A stretch of DNA of 64,000 nt. Origin: Liolophura sinensis (taxonomy: Eukaryota; Mollusca; Polyplacophora; Chitonida; Chitonidae). Under the pieces are notes generated by a model, which did no database searches, had not been told where the DNA came from, and saw only the letters and a program-made list of their open reading frames with translations. Position numbers and translations under genes: made by a program. The stretch spans positions 23,913,608 through 23,977,607 of the forward strand of contig NC_088300.1 in NCBI RefSeq assembly GCF_032854445.1. The letters are read 5' to 3'. Shown here one piece after another: positions 1 through 13,000 of this stretch (the stretch's first letter is position 1; each line of letters opens with the position of its first letter).

Positions 1-3000
1 GGCCACATCAATGCCCTCTATGACCTTCTGCCAGCCTTTCCGGCGAGTTATGAACTCAAACTTGGCTGGAATCAGCGTGTCCAGACTGATGTTCAGCTGA
101 TCTAAACCAGCTTCCTTGAGAACAGGTAACTTTCGGGCGAGTGTTACGCCATTGGTTGTCATGGCAATACTCTTTAGCCCTTCTGACTTCAGTTTGCTCA
201 GTTCACCTAAGAATGGAGAAACATGTAATTTTTTTTTAAATTCTACCCCTCAATGCTCATTTTGACATTCTTTTAATTGGAAACCGTATTTGTCCAACTT
301 TATTTTCTTGTTTGTCAGCTTACTGTTTGACCTTTTCAAATCAATTTTATGACTGTTTCACAACAGTGTCTCCTTCAAGCAGGTTGGTGTCAGCTTTATC
401 ATACTTGTTGTGCTGCTTCACCAAGAAAACTATGCTGAAGACACCAAACATGCACTCCATTCCTCCCTCACCCAGTAAGAATATACTGACACCATGCCAA
501 CCAGTACTTTGCCTACATCTTATAAAACATCAAAGCAAAAGTACACAGACTGTCCATATATCCTACAAACTCATAATTTCAAGTGGTAGTAGGTCACCAG
601 ACTACATAGCATGGCACTTCTACTCAGGCATCATCTCTCACCTATAAGTGCTGGCAAGTCCGCTCGTACTAAGGGCTCACCACCAGTTAATCGTATTTTG
701 GTCACACCTTCCTTAACAAAGAGTTTAGATAAAGTGATGATTTCTGAAGTGCTAAGCAACCGCTGTTTGGGAGTAAGATCCACCCCTTCCTCTGGCATAC
801 AGTACTGACCTGAAGAAGCAAGACAATCATCAATATTATAAAGCTCTGACAGGAGAAATGATACTGTAATACAATGAACATATATTCTAATATATGTCCA
901 CAGAAGAAGGCCACGGAGGCCTCTTACTGTGACCAAATATAAATGATTCAGTTTTCACGTCCCTAACACCCAAATCCGAATAATAGAAACCCTCAGAATA
1001 GTATTAGCTCAATGTCATATCCACATAGTACAGACGGAACACCCAGTCATATTACATTTAAAACTGCCTGACCGTGATGTCCACATACTAGAGAGGGAAC
1101 ACCCAGTCATATTACATTTAAACCTGCCTGACTGTGATGTCCACATACTAGAGAGGGAAAACCCAGTCATATTACATTTAAACCTGCCTGACTGTGATGT
1201 CCACATACTAGAGAGGGAACACCCAGTCATATTACCTTTAAAACCAACTGATAATCATGTCTACATATTAGAGGGATGCACCCAGTCATATTATCGCTAA
1301 GACTAACTGACTGTCACTTGGAACACCCAGTCATAATACATTTAAAACCAACTGACTGTCACATTCATGTAACATCGTGGGAATACCCAGTCATATTACC
1401 CCTCAAACGAACTACATTCACTACAAGCCAACTGGAAATGACCAGTCATGAAACAAGCAATGATATAAATGTGACACCATTCAGCTTGAACTCCTACAGA
1501 ACACAGCTGGAATGAATACTGAATAATTTTTCAGACATATGATGATGTGGAGTCATTAGGTGTGTGTATATATACTGTGTCGTCTTGTGGCTGGGCGATG
1601 TCCATGCCACCAAAGTGCTGCCACCACTGAAATATCATGCCTAAGACACCAGACAAGACACCCCACCTAGTCACATTATATTGGCACCGGGCCAACCACT
1701 CCTGTTTCCTTGTTCTATCCTCTCAGTGCTGAGCACCATGCGAGACAGCAACAAGTACCATTTTTGAAATCTTTGGTATGACCTGACCTGGGTTTGATCC
1801 TAGGTCTCCTGATTTCAAGGTGGATGCTCTGACCATTAGGCAACCGAAACGGTCAACACAGCTGAAAATACCCAGCTGTACTACATTTGGAGTAATACAA
1901 CATATCCCTGTAACATATGCGTATATCAGGTGGTATATAGTCATATCACCTGATCTTAAGACAACTTACATCTTAAATTACACCTTTCTGTTAACGATAT
2001 TCTCAGGTAATTGTGTTGTCTGCCAAAACTGTCTGTCAGGAACTCAGAGAATGGTTTTATATCTCCATTTTTCAGCACGGCTGGGTTTGCTCTGATATCA
2101 GAATTCTAGAAAGAAGATGAAGAGAAGTAGTCAGTAAATAAGAAAAAGTATTGTTAGATATAATTGGAACACAAACATATCACGTCTAATATTGCAAACA
2201 TGTGCGAAATTTTCCACATGTTTGTTGTACTGTTTCACAAATTTGTGGGTCTTTTTTTTATCTTTTACACATGGGTCCTGAAAATTCACAAAAAAAAAAC
2301 AGAAATAAAGAATATTTTAAGAGTAAATAGAAGTATTAATCGTAAGATAAATGCTGTGAAGAAATCACGATGATTCCTGGAAGGAGCTTAGTATATACAA
2401 GTGTAGATAATGTTTCGGATGTTAAACAAATGGGCCAAGCAATCCCTCACCTTGACAAGTTACATTATAAAAATCCACTAGGTTTAAAATTCAAGTTAAG
2501 GCTGTTGTGACGTTGAAGGCACTGTTTTGGTCATGTGGTAGAGAATATGAAGTTATTTCACTAAAGTATCTGCATTTCACAATGAACATTGGAAGAAGTG
2601 TGTCATAGTAGGAAGCACAGTGTTAATGGGTATAAGAATTGCCAATGCTTCAAGTAATCTAAATAAAAGTCTCCAAACCCTTTGAAGACAAACAAATAAT
2701 TCATAACAGTAAAGTTGGTATGACTAATTTTTAACTGAAAAAATGTACATGATATTCGTCTGCCTAGGCTGTGAACTGCTATGCTATTCCCACAACTTTC
2801 TGTAGGCTACGGATACCCAGAATATGCGAGAGTGCCACAAACAGCTGTACACCCAAAACTTTCATAAACGTAGAATTCACTTAAGCTCATTATGCTCTAG
2901 CTCAACAACAAGTATGCATGGTTGAATGTTAGAAAGTATGTTTCTCTACCTGTACACATTTAGTGCTAGTATCTATAATTAAAGTAGGGGCCTCTGTGGC

Positions 3001-4089
3001 TCAGTCGGTTAGCGCGCTAGCGCAGCGTAATGACCCAGGAGCCTCTCACCAATGCGGTCACTGTGAGTTCAAGTCCAGCTCATGCTGGCTTCCTCTCCGG
3101 CCGTAATGGGAAGGTCTGCCAGCAACCTGCGGATGGTCGTGGGTTTCCCCCGTGCTCTGCCCGGTTTCCACCCACCATAATGCTGGCCGCCCTCGTATAA
3201 GTGAAATATTCTTGAGTATGGCGTAAACCACCAATCAAATAAATAAATAAATAAATATAATTAAATTAGCCTACATGTATTCAATTTGTTTTGCCTTAAT
3301 TCATTGTTTTGCAAATTAGGCCTACAGCTTGTAGATAGGTAAGAAATTATCAGTGGAAAAGTAATCAGAATGTGTCTAGGATTCAGATATGATCCAGTTT
3401 AAGTGTTCTGTAGTACGCTGAACTTTGGGGTTCACTAATCCAAAATCTGCATTTCGCCCATGCATAAAGTGCCATGATATTTATCACCTCTATCCTGCAC
3501 TTTGCAAGGAACCTGGGTGCTTGAAACTACATTACCAGTAAATATATATGAATTATTTGATGCACCAGCACCAAACAGACAGGCAGACAGACAGGAAGAC
3601 AGACGGTCAGACAGACAGACGGACAACGAATTAAGTGTTTATATGCAGTAGACATAAAGCAGCTTTGGCAGTATATCGCACTATCCCACATGTATAATTT
3701 GTTCACAACAGTTATTTACAACAAATTAAATGCTTTCAGTTTCCTAGGTGGGTCTATTGTTGAGCAAAATTTGAACACATTTCAGTTTTGAACTTGTTCA
3801 TGCTCTAGCCAAATGCCGTTACCTGGGTCATTTGTGTTAACATAATTTGACCTCAGCGCAGTGGGCGGGTTGTAACTACAGGACGATCCGCCCCGCCCCA
3901 TCACCTGGAGATTAGACCTACCTGTCTAACTCCTTCACTCCCTGGATCAGCCACAGGCTGGACAACAGAGCAAAACGCCTTTCTACCTATACCAAGTACC
4001 TTCTTCTGGCCACAGACACATTTATCTGCTCGCAGAAAAGATCTGCAAAGCCGTGGCAGTAACATTTGCGATGTCTGTTGTGTTGCCAT
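1..4089 (-). CDS. MOCS1: MOCS1, molybdenum cofactor biosynthesis protein 1 (MoaA-type radical SAM), N-terminal part
   Basis: Exons in transcript order are 3905-4089, 1970-2091, 642-809 and 1-206, and the last runs off the window. They total 681 nt, 227 codons in one open frame. The first exon starts at ATG 4089 and encodes a basic, serine- and cysteine-containing leader that looks like a mitochondrial presequence. Exon 2 supplies the conserved [13 protein letters not shown] stretch. The 4Fe-4S radical-SAM motif CxxxCxxC is split across the exon 2/3 junction (Cys99, Cys103, Cys106), and the GGEP SAM-binding motif is near residues 145-148. The last visible exon carries MTTNGV and NISLDTL, typical of MoaA. 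The family converts GTP to a cyclic dehydro-GTP, the first step of molybdopterin synthesis, in mitochondria. The exon 1 donor is the least certain junction: CAG|GTAGGT at 3922 looks stronger, but only the donor at 3905 keeps frame with exon 2. The C-terminal MoaA part and any MoaC part lie outside the window. Confidence 0.93.
360..540 (-). mobile_element. Family C body fragment
   Basis: Shares the order tgctgcttcac, atgctgaagacaccaaaca, cacccag, tatactgacacc and gccaaccagt with the copy at 1555-1855. MOCS1 intron 3. Confidence 0.5.
1020..1440. repeat. 60-bp tandem repeat
   Basis: Four units at exactly 60-bp spacing from 1021 to 1260 share acacccagtcatattac and the tgatgtccacata block. Looser copies of the core continue at spacings of about 58, 45 and 61 to 1440. 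The open frames across it are products of the repeat, not genes. MOCS1 intron 2. Confidence 0.95.
1555..1855 (-). mobile_element. tRNA-derived SINE-like element, family C
   Basis: Read on the minus strand, a tRNA-like head (ttgcctaatggtcagagc, then ggatcaaaccc as B box) is followed by a body with gtgccaatataatgtgacta and ggtgtcttgtctggtgtctt. Related body fragments occur at 360-540, 23170-23335 and 30045-30245, all in the same orientation. MOCS1 intron 2. Confidence 0.65.
2987..3255 (+). mobile_element. tRNA-SINE family A, near full length
   Basis: Pol III A box (TGGCTCAGTCGG) and B box (GAGTTCAAGTCC) head the element, followed by a conserved body and the AATAAATAAATA tail. The flanks TATAATTAAA (2974-2983 and 3256-3265) look like a target-site duplication. 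Intron 1 of MOCS1. Confidence 0.9.
3355..3560 (+). repeat. Dispersed repeat R2
   Basis: Shares with 34255-34455: atcagaatgtgtcta, agatatgat, ctgtagtac, tttatcacc and gaggaacct-like steps in the same order. MOCS1 intron 1; a tract of acag repeats follows at 3570-3625. Confidence 0.6.
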
Positions 4090-4714
4090 CGTTGTAAAAG
4101 GTCAAGGGAAATAACTCTTCAGACTAGAACTGTCAAGTCATGCCTACAGTGAACAAACTTGGCCTACTTCTACAATGCCTTGTTTACACGCTTCAGTTGG
4201 GTAAAGGTTAAACTGTGTCTGTTTGTTTTGATTTCTTTTCATGTGTGAAAGCTTCTGTGATTTAAAAAAAAAATAGGGAGGAAATCGTGATGGAAATGAA
4301 TAAATATATCATTACAAATAACAAATAAATAAAAAAATAAAATGAACCTTTAATATACAATTTAACGTCTCTGTTTTCATCTAATTTATCTTCTGAACAA
4401 CTTTGGTTGACTAAGAAATAAACTCATCAAGACACAGGTGTAGGTACCCTGTAGTCAAGTGGGTATTTAAGCCTAGGTTCTTTCCCTCTACTATCACCAG
4501 TCGACTGGTGGAGATCATAAAGCAGCCTGAATCAAAAAATGCACTGCTGTGTAGCCGAGGGTGATATGTAATGAACACATACAGTACCAAAATCGCTGAC
4601 AATAAAGAACAACATATTCGAATGTATTAATGGTTTTTATAATGATGAGATTTATATTCCTGAACCATAACCTCATGCCAGTCAGTGAACATGTCAAAGT
4701 ATATTTATGTACAT

Positions 4715-4855
4715 ATATTTATTCTGGTTCTTGTTTTATGCCACACTCAAAATTTTTCAGCTTATATGATGGCTGTCAGTTTTAGGAGTGGAGGAAACCA
4801 CATTACAGCTGACATTTGGCAAGTCACTCATGGACTTTCCCATGCTGTGATTTGA
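4715..4855 (-). mobile_element. Decayed family A SINE tail fragment
   Basis: Recognisable but diverged order of the family A 3' region on the minus strand (tatgccacactcaaaattt, gaggaaacca). No head. Confidence 0.5.
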
Positions 4856-4869
4856 TTTATTAATGTGAT

Positions 4870-5211
4870 TGCTCTATTACGCCCTACTCAAGAATATTTC
4901 ACTTATATGACGACAGCCAACATTATGGTGGGAGGAAAGCGAGCACAGCCCGGGGGAAACCCACGGCAGTCTGCAGGTTGCTGGAAGACCTCACAAATTG
5001 CCAGAGACCTACATGCTGTGATGTATGCACACCATGTGGGTGGTGTAAGACAAGCAGTCACATCTCAATGAACGTTTCAATGACTGCACAAAGAAGTCAT
5101 ATTAACAGTGAGAGCAGGGAAATATACAAATTCCCTGTACAAGGCCGGGATTGAACCAGTGCCCTGTGTTTTATGATTTTTAAGACCTATAACCACTCAG
5201 CCACGACTCCC
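4870..5211 (-). mobile_element. SINE with a Ser/Leu-type tRNA head on the family A tail
   Basis: Read on the minus strand it starts GGGAGTCGTGGCTGAGTGG (A box) and has a B box GGTTCAATCCC. A body of about 180 bp unlike family A follows. The last part (about 4880-4990) is the same block and 3' end as family A. A decayed further tail copy lies beside it at 4715-4855. Confidence 0.7.
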
Positions 5212-5879
5212 ACTTCCAGATACAGTTTAAATAATGAATAATAAAATAAAAATAAAAATATACTTTCTTGCCTGTCACTAGAAATGCCAAAGCATACATA
5301 TAGGCCTGAACTATCACAATAACAGATTCACCTCTATATGTGACACTTATCTATCCTGAGTACACTGCACCACATGATAGATACTAGCCAAGTCATCATT
5401 CTCTGTATACTAAAGGTGGCGCATGAGTGCTCTATCCACCTGCTGATTACATGTGTCTCCGCATCTGACTTCACCTGTACATGCTATTTAACATACAATG
5501 AGTATATTTTTGCTGTTTTAGGGTGTAAAGCATTAGAATTTTTTTTTTTTAATTTTTATCATTTAGCACCAAATTAAAATTGACTGGGAGCCATATTGTC
5601 ATTGAATTGCAATTGATTGATTTATTTTGACTGAAATTTTCCCAGCCAGACTGACAGTGGAATATGCAGCAAACAGATTCTTCATGCTTTCAGTGAAATA
5701 AGAGGCAAACATACAGTTATCAAACAATTGTTAGTTTGGTTACTCTAGAGTTATTACTACATGCTTCTAGACATTTTGTAATATAATTGTTAGAACACCT
5801 CATTATCCAGTACCCGGTACCATATGTATCAAATGTATTTTTCAGTGCTCTGTAATTCAAGGGTATTTATTGTATTAGT

Positions 5880-6115
5880 ATACCCTAAATGACCATCAAT
5901 TTTGCCTATGACTAACTGGAACATTTTTCCTGATTCTGAGAGTTCTGTTGATTTTGGATAGGTATTTTGAAGTTTGCTTGGAACATGGGATAATAATCTA
6001 CTGTCATATTATTTGACCCAAGCTTCAACACCAAAAACAATTTTTTGTGATATTTAATTGCCTCTAATGAACGGAATTTTAGGTAATTTAGAGTATTAGC
6101 AGAAAGCGTACACAC
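5880..6115 (+). repeat. Dispersed repeat R1, plus copy
   Basis: Order of blocks: tgaccat, catttttcctgattctgaga, agttctgttgattttgga, gaagtttgcttggaac, then tttttgtgatat and ttgcctcta. It matches 36062-36290 in the same orientation and three inverted copies elsewhere. No coding or tRNA signature. Confidence 0.7.
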
Positions 6116-6736
6116 TTTAATGTAGAACACCTCATCTGGGACTAGTTAGGCAAAATCTATGTTCCACCTTTATTCATATCACAACTGCATGGATAATGTG
6201 CTTCGTGCACGACAGGTTTGTTTTTGATAATTAAGCCTAATTATGTTCAAAACTATCCCATGTGAAGCAGGCTTAATTCCATGCCTCTGTTTACATTGTT
6301 CTTGGGGGTCTTGGCAATAATTAGTGGTGAACAATGCTCTCATGTGCTCTCATACTTAAAGGAAATTAGTGAACATGACGTAAGTCACATTTTGAAAAAG
6401 TTCACCGGTATGCAGGATATAACTTGCCAATTGCAGTCATGTTATGGTTTACTTCTTGCTTTCTATACTTTCCTCCACACAAAACATATTGGCTGCCAAC
6501 ATATCAGTGAGAAATTCTTGAATATTGCATTTAACAATCAAAAAATAATATCAATCTCAACTAGTTGATATTATCAAGTCTCTGTTTCCTGATTCTGTTA
6601 CTGAATCTTTTTGGATCACTTTATTCATGATCAGAATAAGTGATATACTCCCCCAAACAAAGTTTCACACAGTAACAAAGTTCCACAAACAAAACACAAA
6701 ACACGACAGGTTCAAATATATAAATAACAGTAGTCA

Positions 6737-6742
6737 TTTATT
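6737..6742 (-). terminator. CFAP70 polyadenylation signal (AATAAA)
   Basis: On the minus strand AATAAA lies about 350 bases after the CFAP70 stop codon. It is the first good hexamer downstream, implying a 3' UTR of roughly 370 nt ending near 6720. Position and motif are seen; use is inferred. Confidence 0.5.
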
Positions 6743-7090
6743 AAAACCATCCTTCGTGCAATCAACAAGGTTTTAAATTGTTCAACTGACAACAAAAGGC
6801 AATGAAAATCAAAACTTTCTGTAAACTTGTACAAATATTCCCTAGTTAGGAAAAACTGTTTCTATTACATAAATAATATCACAGGCCTTGACAACTTTGA
6901 CTTTAAAAAATTTTGTCATATTTACACATTCAAGAGCAAATTGGTTCTTCTTGACTTTTAATCCTTTACCAAAACAAGTTTCAGTTATGACTTGAAAGCG
7001 TCCATGTGCCTACAGATTCTGGTCACAGTAAATTGTCAGAAGTTCAGGGAAGTTCACTGTGTAAAATAAGGGTTTTTCTCCTGGCATGAT

Positions 7091-10000
7091 TCAAGGTTCT
7101 GGGTTGCCAAATCCAACTTCTCTTTGCAAACCGTGGATTTCATTTAATAAGTTCTGATCCTGAAGGTTCAGCTACAAAAGAAAATACATTAAGCTTAGTC
7201 AGTTCTTGTAAATAGATGATAATATGAAATTACTGTATTTATATTCTTAACATGAAAATCAATTGAATGTCTAGGACACTGTCAATTACTTCGATTAGAA
7301 GTACTGCAGCAATTCAAGTGCTTCAAAAATATCCTTGCCAGATAATTCCAGCTGGAATTAATTTATTATGTTTGAAGTCCACTTATTTAGCATAGATATT
7401 ATGTGTGCTAAAACGCTGCAAAAACTAAAGAAAAGGCTTTGCATTTTTGTCCTTGATATTTCTTCATGTTTGTATGAAAGTACACGTACCTTGAGAGCAT
7501 ATTTATACGACTGTTCAGCCTCCAGTTGTCGTTTTGTCTTAAGGCAGACCAAGGAGAGATACGCCCACACCTCAGCATCCATATTATTCAGGATGTTAGC
7601 TTCTGACAAGGCATCTTCTGCTTCGGACAGTTCTCCCAGCTGAAAATACAGAATAGATTAGCTATCACAGTAAGCTACACGATACTCAGCAAAAGTAAGA
7701 GTTCATAAATGAGTGTATTCATTTTATTTGATTAGGGTTTTACATCATACTCAAGAACATTGGACTTATACAAATGCACGGCCAACGTTATGGTGGGAGG
7801 AAACCTCCAGAGCTTGGGGGAAATCATGCTACAACTAGTGAGGAAGGTAGCATGAGCTGGACTTGAACTGATAGCAATTGTTATACATGAAAAGTTTAAG
7901 CACGTTTGGAGTTAACTACACCACTGTGCCCTATCTTTACTACAGCTTGTGTAGTGTGTTCATACTGTGAGATTTGTGGTATCAACTCATCGAATGCTAC
8001 TAGTCGAAACAAACCATGGCATGCTCTGTTTTGTGTGATTTGGACCTTTTGACTTGTTCTGTCTGACATTTCACAAATTTTTTTATAATTTCTACAAGCA
8101 TGACAAGTGAATATGAAAAATCTCGCAATGTGAATGTGACATAACTGGTTAAGGGTCAGCAATTTAATTTTTCAACTAGCAAGTCTTATTCAATCACTAT
8201 TCCAAAAAGAGATACATTAAAGTCCTAAATAACAGTGACTGACTACATTTATGTATGGTACACCAGTAAATAATTCATAATTAACAGCAAATATCTGAAA
8301 GTGAAAGACAGTACCTGACTAATGTTTATGTCCATTGAAAGACTACCATTCAAAGTACCTTAAACAGGCATTAAATAATTTTCTTAGATTATTTTCAACC
8401 CAGTAAAAGTTTAGTGAAACTTCGTAGTAACACAGCTTCTGCGCGTCTCCATTATCGAGGACTAGGTGGCCTAACGTTTACTCTAGCTCTCTAAAGTCAA
8501 ATGTATTTTCCTTATAATAGCCTAAGCAATAGCCTATGACAGATCAAAGTTGTGGCAATGAAGGCCTATGTGATAAATATAGTTTTCTCAGAAACTAGAT
8601 ACACTGGAAAAATATTTTAGCAGGCCTACTATATCATTTACAAGGAACTCCAGCGACCCTGTTTCAATATCCGAGCTGCAGATGCACGGCCAGGGTATTC
8701 CTGGTTCAGGTCGTAGCCTCCGGAGGGGTTGTGCTGGTGATTTTGGCCCAAATTGAATGTATACAAACTTACAATAGGATTGTTGTACATCTCTATTCAT
8801 TCTCAGTTGTGAAACATTTGGAAATAACTTTAAGTACCACTGGGGCTGATCTAGGTTTTCGACTGTCGCTGGATTTTATGCTTCAATTTTGTACTGATGG
8901 CTCCTACGATGAAAGGAGTGCTGACCTACACTTGAACATGCCGTTTCAATAATTTTACTGTGTTTTATAAAACAAAACAGGAAAAAAAACATCCCTTGTA
9001 TGCAAAGACAAAGGAGCAAACTTAAAATTCTTCAGTTTTAATAAATTCAGAGCAAAAAATTTACATCATATAAGATTTTTAATTAATTTTTAAGCGTTCT
9101 CCAGTGAGATGCCGTCTTCTCATTCCCGCAAGCCTTTGGCATTCCTAATGAATTTTGCACTTACTATGACATTTGTTATTTAGAAACTGCTAACTAAACG
9201 CTAAAATGAACAACAAGAAATGTATTTGGGGAGATGAATGCAGGTTGGGCTGAGATAGGATGCTACTGCATAATTTGTGACACTGTCGTTGAATATTAAT
9301 CGGCTTGTAAATCAACTGATTTTACATCTGTGGTAGCCCGTAAGCAATACAGACCTGCCCCACAACACTTTGTGAAATGGCTCTTTGGCTACACATCACT
9401 AAATTGTAAACAATGGCAAAATGATGTCTTATACAGTAGTTTTGCGTAATGATACATCACTTCATGGAGTGATTTGGTAATGGTTACATCACAGATTATG
9501 CTGCCCAACCTGATGGCAACGTGTTTGATTGGATAAAATTCTCAAGATGGCTGCCTCGACTCACACCAGCCATTTGTGCAGTATTGCCATTTTGTTCCAC
9601 ATGTTATTCGGTGAAATCTCCTTAAAATAATAAAGTGTGTTACTTTTTAGAATGTTTGAGTATCCTGCTTTCAACTGAAATATGTTTTCGCCAGGTGCTG
9701 TGTTGTCCTTTAAAAACGATATTGTTAACTTACCCTGTAGCAGGCAATACCCACACCTAACCAGGACACACAGGAAGGAGACTTCTTACAGGCCAGTAAA
9801 AATGTGGCTTTAGCATCAGCAAACTGTCAAGTAACAGACCCGACATAAGTAACAGAAAACATCCTAACAGTGACAACCAAAAATTACATGCCATGCATAG
9901 GGCCTACATCTTTATTAGAATATTTTCAGCTTGTTCATCACGTATTTGTATTTCGACCTGTGTTGAATGCACATATTCCCAGATTGCATAATTGAGTTTT

Positions 10001-13000
10001 AAATACTTATTTTGAGGCTAAGAAACACAGCTTTGTAATTAAGCAGATGTAGAATTTTTGAATTTTTTTTCCCAAACATTCAATGAACTTCAAAAGCTGT
10101 TAAAAAACGGAACAGTTCTCCCAGGTGTCTGTTTGCCTTACCCTGCCCTCTTGAAGATAGATGGAAGCCAGTCTGAGATAGATAGGGTGGGTGTCCAGTG
10201 GGTCTGTCACAAAGGACAGGGTCCTCTCAAAGCAGTCCCTTGCCTCTTCCATGTCTCCTTGCATGAATTTCACATGACCCATCAGTGCCCAACCAGTGGC
10301 ATTCTGTAACAATATGGGGGCCGAAATTTGTGAATAAATTTTCCCTGTTATAGATACTATAACATTATCAAGGTAAATTTTCACAATATATTGTAAATTT
10401 TCAATTGAGTACAGACCAATCAAAATTGAAAGAGATGCAGGAGTGTGTAATATATGTTTAAATGTATTCCCTCAAAGGAGATTTCAGCAAAAATGCACCT
10501 CACTGTAGCTAAAGAAAGATCAAGAAATACACAGATATATGATAATGTACTTATAATTATCCTGTTTAAAAATGTGGATTCTAATGTGGTGCTTATGAAC
10601 AGTAAAGCTATAATTGTATGCAGAGACATCTGGTGCTGCCATTAACATTTAGACCAGACATAGGTCAAATTGTAAGTATTTTGCAGCCTCAAATGCACAG
10701 TGAACAGCATAAAACACCAATGACACAAATCAATCAATCAATCAATCAATCAATCAGCTGCACAGCCAATGGGCTTCCCTTCTGACCCAGCTATGATGTT
10801 AACTCGGGCCTCTGATTTCATTTTCCCATCACATTACAATCAAGAACAACTCCACAACTGAAGACGAAACATGAAGTAACTTGAATGTTTCATTACAATA
10901 TGAATGTTATGGATGTGAAGGAACAATCCACCTGGAGTTATAGGCCTGCACATAAGTAGGTTAAGAGATGCAAAACATGCAATAATTAACTCACCTGAAA
11001 GTCTATCAGTATGGCCTCTTGTAGACTAGACTCTGCCAGGTTAAACTGGTGTTTCAGCAGTTTTAATTGGGCAAACATGAGATAATAATCCAATGAGGGG
11101 CCCCCTTGTAGACAAACCAACTCATGTCCCAAACATCGCTCAGCAAACTGGAAAATGAAAAACAGTCATATTTATCTGACAGGAACTGGAAAGTTTTCAA
11201 AATAAAAAAAAAATGTCTTTATGAATCGATGTTGAAAAGATTGACCTCTCTCTCATTATATTAGGCTGTCAAATCGGGGAAACAAATCTGATTTTACTGT
11301 ATCAAGTACATGTTGTATAAGAATCATCCACATCACACAGCATAACACAGGAAATGACAGTGCCATGTTTGGAAGAGCTACAAGTGTAGGCTATGTCACC
11401 ATTTCCTATCTGTAGACATCAACATTTTCTACCTGAAAATCTGTCATCATTCTATAACTGAAGAGTTATATCAACATTTCCCACCTGGAGAGTTATGTCA
11501 ACATTTCCTACCTGAAAAGTTATGCCAAAATTTACTACCTGAAGAGCTATATGTCATAACTTCCGACTGAAAGAACTATGCCACCATTTCCTAGCTGAAG
11601 AGCTCTACAGCTGTATATTGTCATTTCTTACCTGAAGAGCCACATGCATGTCATCAAGTGCTATATGTAATTGTTTCCTACCTGAAGAGCCCTGGAGTCC
11701 AGCAACCACTCAATACTATGCATGAAGATGGAGCAGGAGGGCACTGGGGTGGGCTCTCTTTGTGGGCTCTCAGTGTGCTCAGGGCTGAGGTCTCTCCGAG
11801 GACTGACATTTGTGGTAATGTTCTGCTTACTACTGCCAGGGCGAGACACACCACTTGCGCTCTCTCCACCCTTTACCTTAGCACTGCTGATTGGCTGTAC
11901 GACACTGCCAGGACCTAGAGTGACAAAAATTTCCACCGCAGTGAATCACCTGTACTAAGTTGGTGAAAAAATCATTATTATTACATGTGCATAAACATTT
12001 TAAGTGATTAATACATTGTAACGATTCACACTTTAAAATAACTTCCTGTGAGTTTTCACAAACTTATCACCTTGTGTACTACAGTCCAGAATCCAGGACA
12101 AAAGCCTCAAGGACAGAAGCCCCACGGACAAACACCCAGCTGACAGAAACCCCGGCTAACAAAAGCCCCTGCGGGCAAAAGTCCCGTCGTCTTAATTACC
12201 CAACAAAACATATTCGACAGTCTAACAAACATGATGTCAAATATTTGTTGATGGGAATTCATATATACTGTGACTGTTTTCCATCTAAAAATATGTCATC
12301 AAAGCATATAGCAGTCTCATTCCGGTTCAACAGCTTCCCTCTCATACATATTGTACACATACGTTTTCAAAACAATATCGTCAAAATGACTGTCTCTGAT
12401 GTGTCTAATATTATTATCGAATGCTTTTCATCAAGCAAATATAACTTTATTCTATGTAACATGATAATTAATTTGTTTGGCTGAAAAATTTCAGTACAGA
12501 ATACAGGTTGTAGTTTACTACGATTCACGGTATCACTTCGCGGCTGCCATGAAACATGCATTTTGAGTTGATTTTCATGAATCTTATATCATATCACAGA
12601 TGTATTTAAAAATTTGGACTATTTAGAAATTTAAACCAAATCATATTACAGTTCACAAGAAAAATATTATTTTTGAATACTCTTAAAAAGAATAAAATAT
12701 ATCTACACTTTGAAAGATCGAAATAGGCACGTTTTGCTTCTTTTGGTTCCTGAGGTTAAAACCATTACTGCTACAAGTATTTGAAATCCACCATTTTCTT
12801 TAGAGGTGTTAGGCTATAGCATGTAAATTATATTTTTGGGATAGAAACAAATGACATATATATAAGATTTGTGTTCTTAGAACAGGAAAAAAGAAGTCTA
12901 ATACAAGCTGCGATACAGCAACTGCTTACCATACTTGTAGACTTCTTTAGTTTTCAGATAAGGCAGGAATGAAGAGATATATAGCTCTTTCCAATGTCGT

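Larger units (their letters stand above)
4090..6736. other. Intergenic, MOCS1 5' side to CFAP70 3' side
   Basis: Both flanking genes read on the minus strand. The interval holds MOCS1's promoter (no clear motif seen), the SINE with the alternative head (4870-5211), a SINE fragment, and R1 (5880-6115). Open frames here are short and show no recognisable domain. Confidence 0.7.

Noticed and set aside
1015-1230. Repetitive 71-codon frame ([10 protein letters not shown] units)
   Set aside because: It is a by-product of the 60-bp tandem repeat, whose length is a multiple of three; no homology and it sits in a MOCS1 intron.
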